Positions 25,291 through 25,945 of a DNA stretch of 25,945 bases are shown in pieces; within the stretch, counting starts at the first letter, position 1, and the number at the start of each line of letters is the position of its first letter. The position numbers were made by a program, and so were the translations under genes. Origin of the DNA: Bacillota bacterium (lineage in GTDB: Bacteria > Bacillota > Clostridia > Lachnospirales > Lachnospiraceae); NCBI GenBank assembly GCA_023411215.1, contig JAEYOY010000020.1, positions 1 to 25,945 on the forward strand. The letters are read 5' to 3'. Below the pieces are notes generated by a model. The model saw only the letters and a list, made by a program, of their open reading frames with translations, did not search any database and was not told where the DNA came from.

Positions 25291-25945
25291 TTAATTCACA
25301 TTACTTGTTCTATAATAGCTTGGTGTTATAAAGTCTGTATAAAACCCGTAAACCCCTATTTTCTCAAAGTCCTTTACATCCTGCAATGAGTTTACTGTAT
25401 GCGTATAAGTATAAATGCCTTTCTCTTTTAATTTCATAGTAAATTCATTGGTTGCTCTATAAGTAGGCATTGTTGCTACTTTTAAATTATTCTTTGTCAT
25501 AAAGTCTATTACCTGTTCATTCGTTGAATTTGTCATATATAATGTGTAAATATATGAATCAAACTTATACATTTCCTGTAGCTGCTTATACATATCCTCA
25601 TTGTAAATTTGAGGGATTATCCTTTTTAGAATATTTGGATCATATTTCTTAGCTACGCTTATAATTTCTTGAAATTGATTGTTAATTATATCTTTATCAA
25701 TTTCCTTCGTATCCGTTACAATATATATGTCTTTATTCGAGGCCATTAATTTTACCAAATCCTCAAATGATATTGGCGTCAAATGCTTATGTACTTTCAT
25801 ATCAATAAACTCATCAAAACTTAAAGGTTTATCTAGTTTGCTATCTGCTATTTCTTGTCCAAATACCTTGCTCAAATAGCTAGTCCAATCATGTTTTAAA
25901 ACCAATTTTCCATCACTTGTTAATACTAAATCAGCCTCAAACACC
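25291..25945 (-). CDS. Glycerophosphodiester phosphodiesterase, C-terminal part
   Basis: A GDPD-family TIM-barrel enzyme whose N-terminus lies beyond the window end. The visible 218 residues open with VFEADLVLTSDGKLVLKHDW, which holds the metal-binding Glu and Asp (ExD) and the second catalytic His (HDW) of the family; the first HRG motif would lie upstream. The barrel continues with IYIVTDTKE and RIIPQIYN, and closes with YTYTVNS-like and GVYGFYTDF strands. GDPDs hydrolyse glycerophosphodiesters to glycerol-3-phosphate and an alcohol, and secreted forms trim teichoic acids. Which applies here depends on the unseen N-terminus. The codon at 25944 is GTG but is internal, not a start. About 130 bases with a hairpin separate it from the aminotransferase gene. 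Confidence 0.88.
   Translation of the reverse strand, partial: VFEADLVLTSDGKLVLKHDWTSYLSKVFGQEIADSKLDKPLSFDEFIDMKVHKHLTPISFEDLVKLMASNKDIYIVTDTKEIDKDIINNQFQEIISVAKKYDPNILKRIIPQIYNEDMYKQLQEMYKFDSYIYTLYMTNSTNEQVIDFMTKNNLKVATMPTYRATNEFTMKLKEKGIYTYTHTVNSLQDVKDFEKIGVYGFYTDFITPSYYRTSNVN

Noticed and set aside
25942..25944. GTG as the start of the phosphodiesterase
   Set aside because: The GDPD family has the HRG motif and an N-terminal strand ahead of this point; the codon is an internal valine and the gene continues beyond the window.

Overview
The window looks like a piece of a low-G+C Gram-positive genome, most likely a Clostridia-type Firmicute. It encodes two very large exported proteins that each end in three S-layer homology (SLH) domains, plus an LtaS-type polyglycerolphosphate synthase relative and a glycerophosphodiesterase. 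It uses GTG starts and strong purine-rich ribosome sites. No species can be named from what I see, and there are no rRNA, tRNA or CRISPR features. Every gene reads on the minus strand, so transcription runs from high to low coordinates.

Region A (25945 to about 17725) is AT-rich and reads as a cell-surface glycan operon. In transcription order it holds: the C-terminal part of a glycerophosphodiester phosphodiesterase; a WecE-type aminotransferase with an in-frame stop at codon 13; an ArnC/GtrB-type polyprenyl-phosphate glycosyltransferase with C-terminal membrane helices; two overlapping four-helix EamA/SMR proteins resembling ArnE/ArnF; a WecD-type N-acetyltransferase; a rhamnosyltransferase-like GT2; an LtaS-like membrane sulfatase-fold transferase; and a membrane-anchored protein with two IPT/TIG-like domains. 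Read together, the genes suggest that dTDP-4-amino-4,6-dideoxygalactose (Fuc4N) is made, acetylated, loaded on undecaprenyl phosphate, flipped, and attached to an extracellular polymer. The final membrane transferase (GT-C/ArnT/YfhO type) is not in the window.

Region B (about 17724 to 17401) is a 324-base spacer with two dyad elements and, on the plus strand, what looks like the first codons of a glycosyltransferase that ends abruptly. It marks a clear compositional border: AT-rich glycan genes on one side, distinctly more G+C-rich SLH genes on the other.

Region C (17400 to 573) holds the two SLH genes. The first encodes 3711 residues: signal peptide, about nine or ten Ig-like 'atrophied' domains around a ConA/LamG-like domain, SbsA-type Ig domains, PKD, an unrecognised glycine-rich beta region, a beta-propeller-like segment, CARDB-like domains, an Asn-rich linker and SLHx3. 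The second encodes 1808 residues: signal peptide, BspA-type leucine-rich repeats with very recent internal duplications, cadherin-like and MBG-type domains, a FIVAR-like helical segment, a Ser/Thr linker and SLHx3. Each gene is followed by a hairpin that fits a terminator.

Region D (572 to 1) holds a terminator, a short transposase remnant, a candidate promoter, and the first 42 codons of a short-chain dehydrogenase that runs out of the window.

Signs of erosion recur: a nonsense codon in the aminotransferase, an apparent glycosyltransferase stub, and a transposase remnant. The locus may be decaying or recently rearranged.
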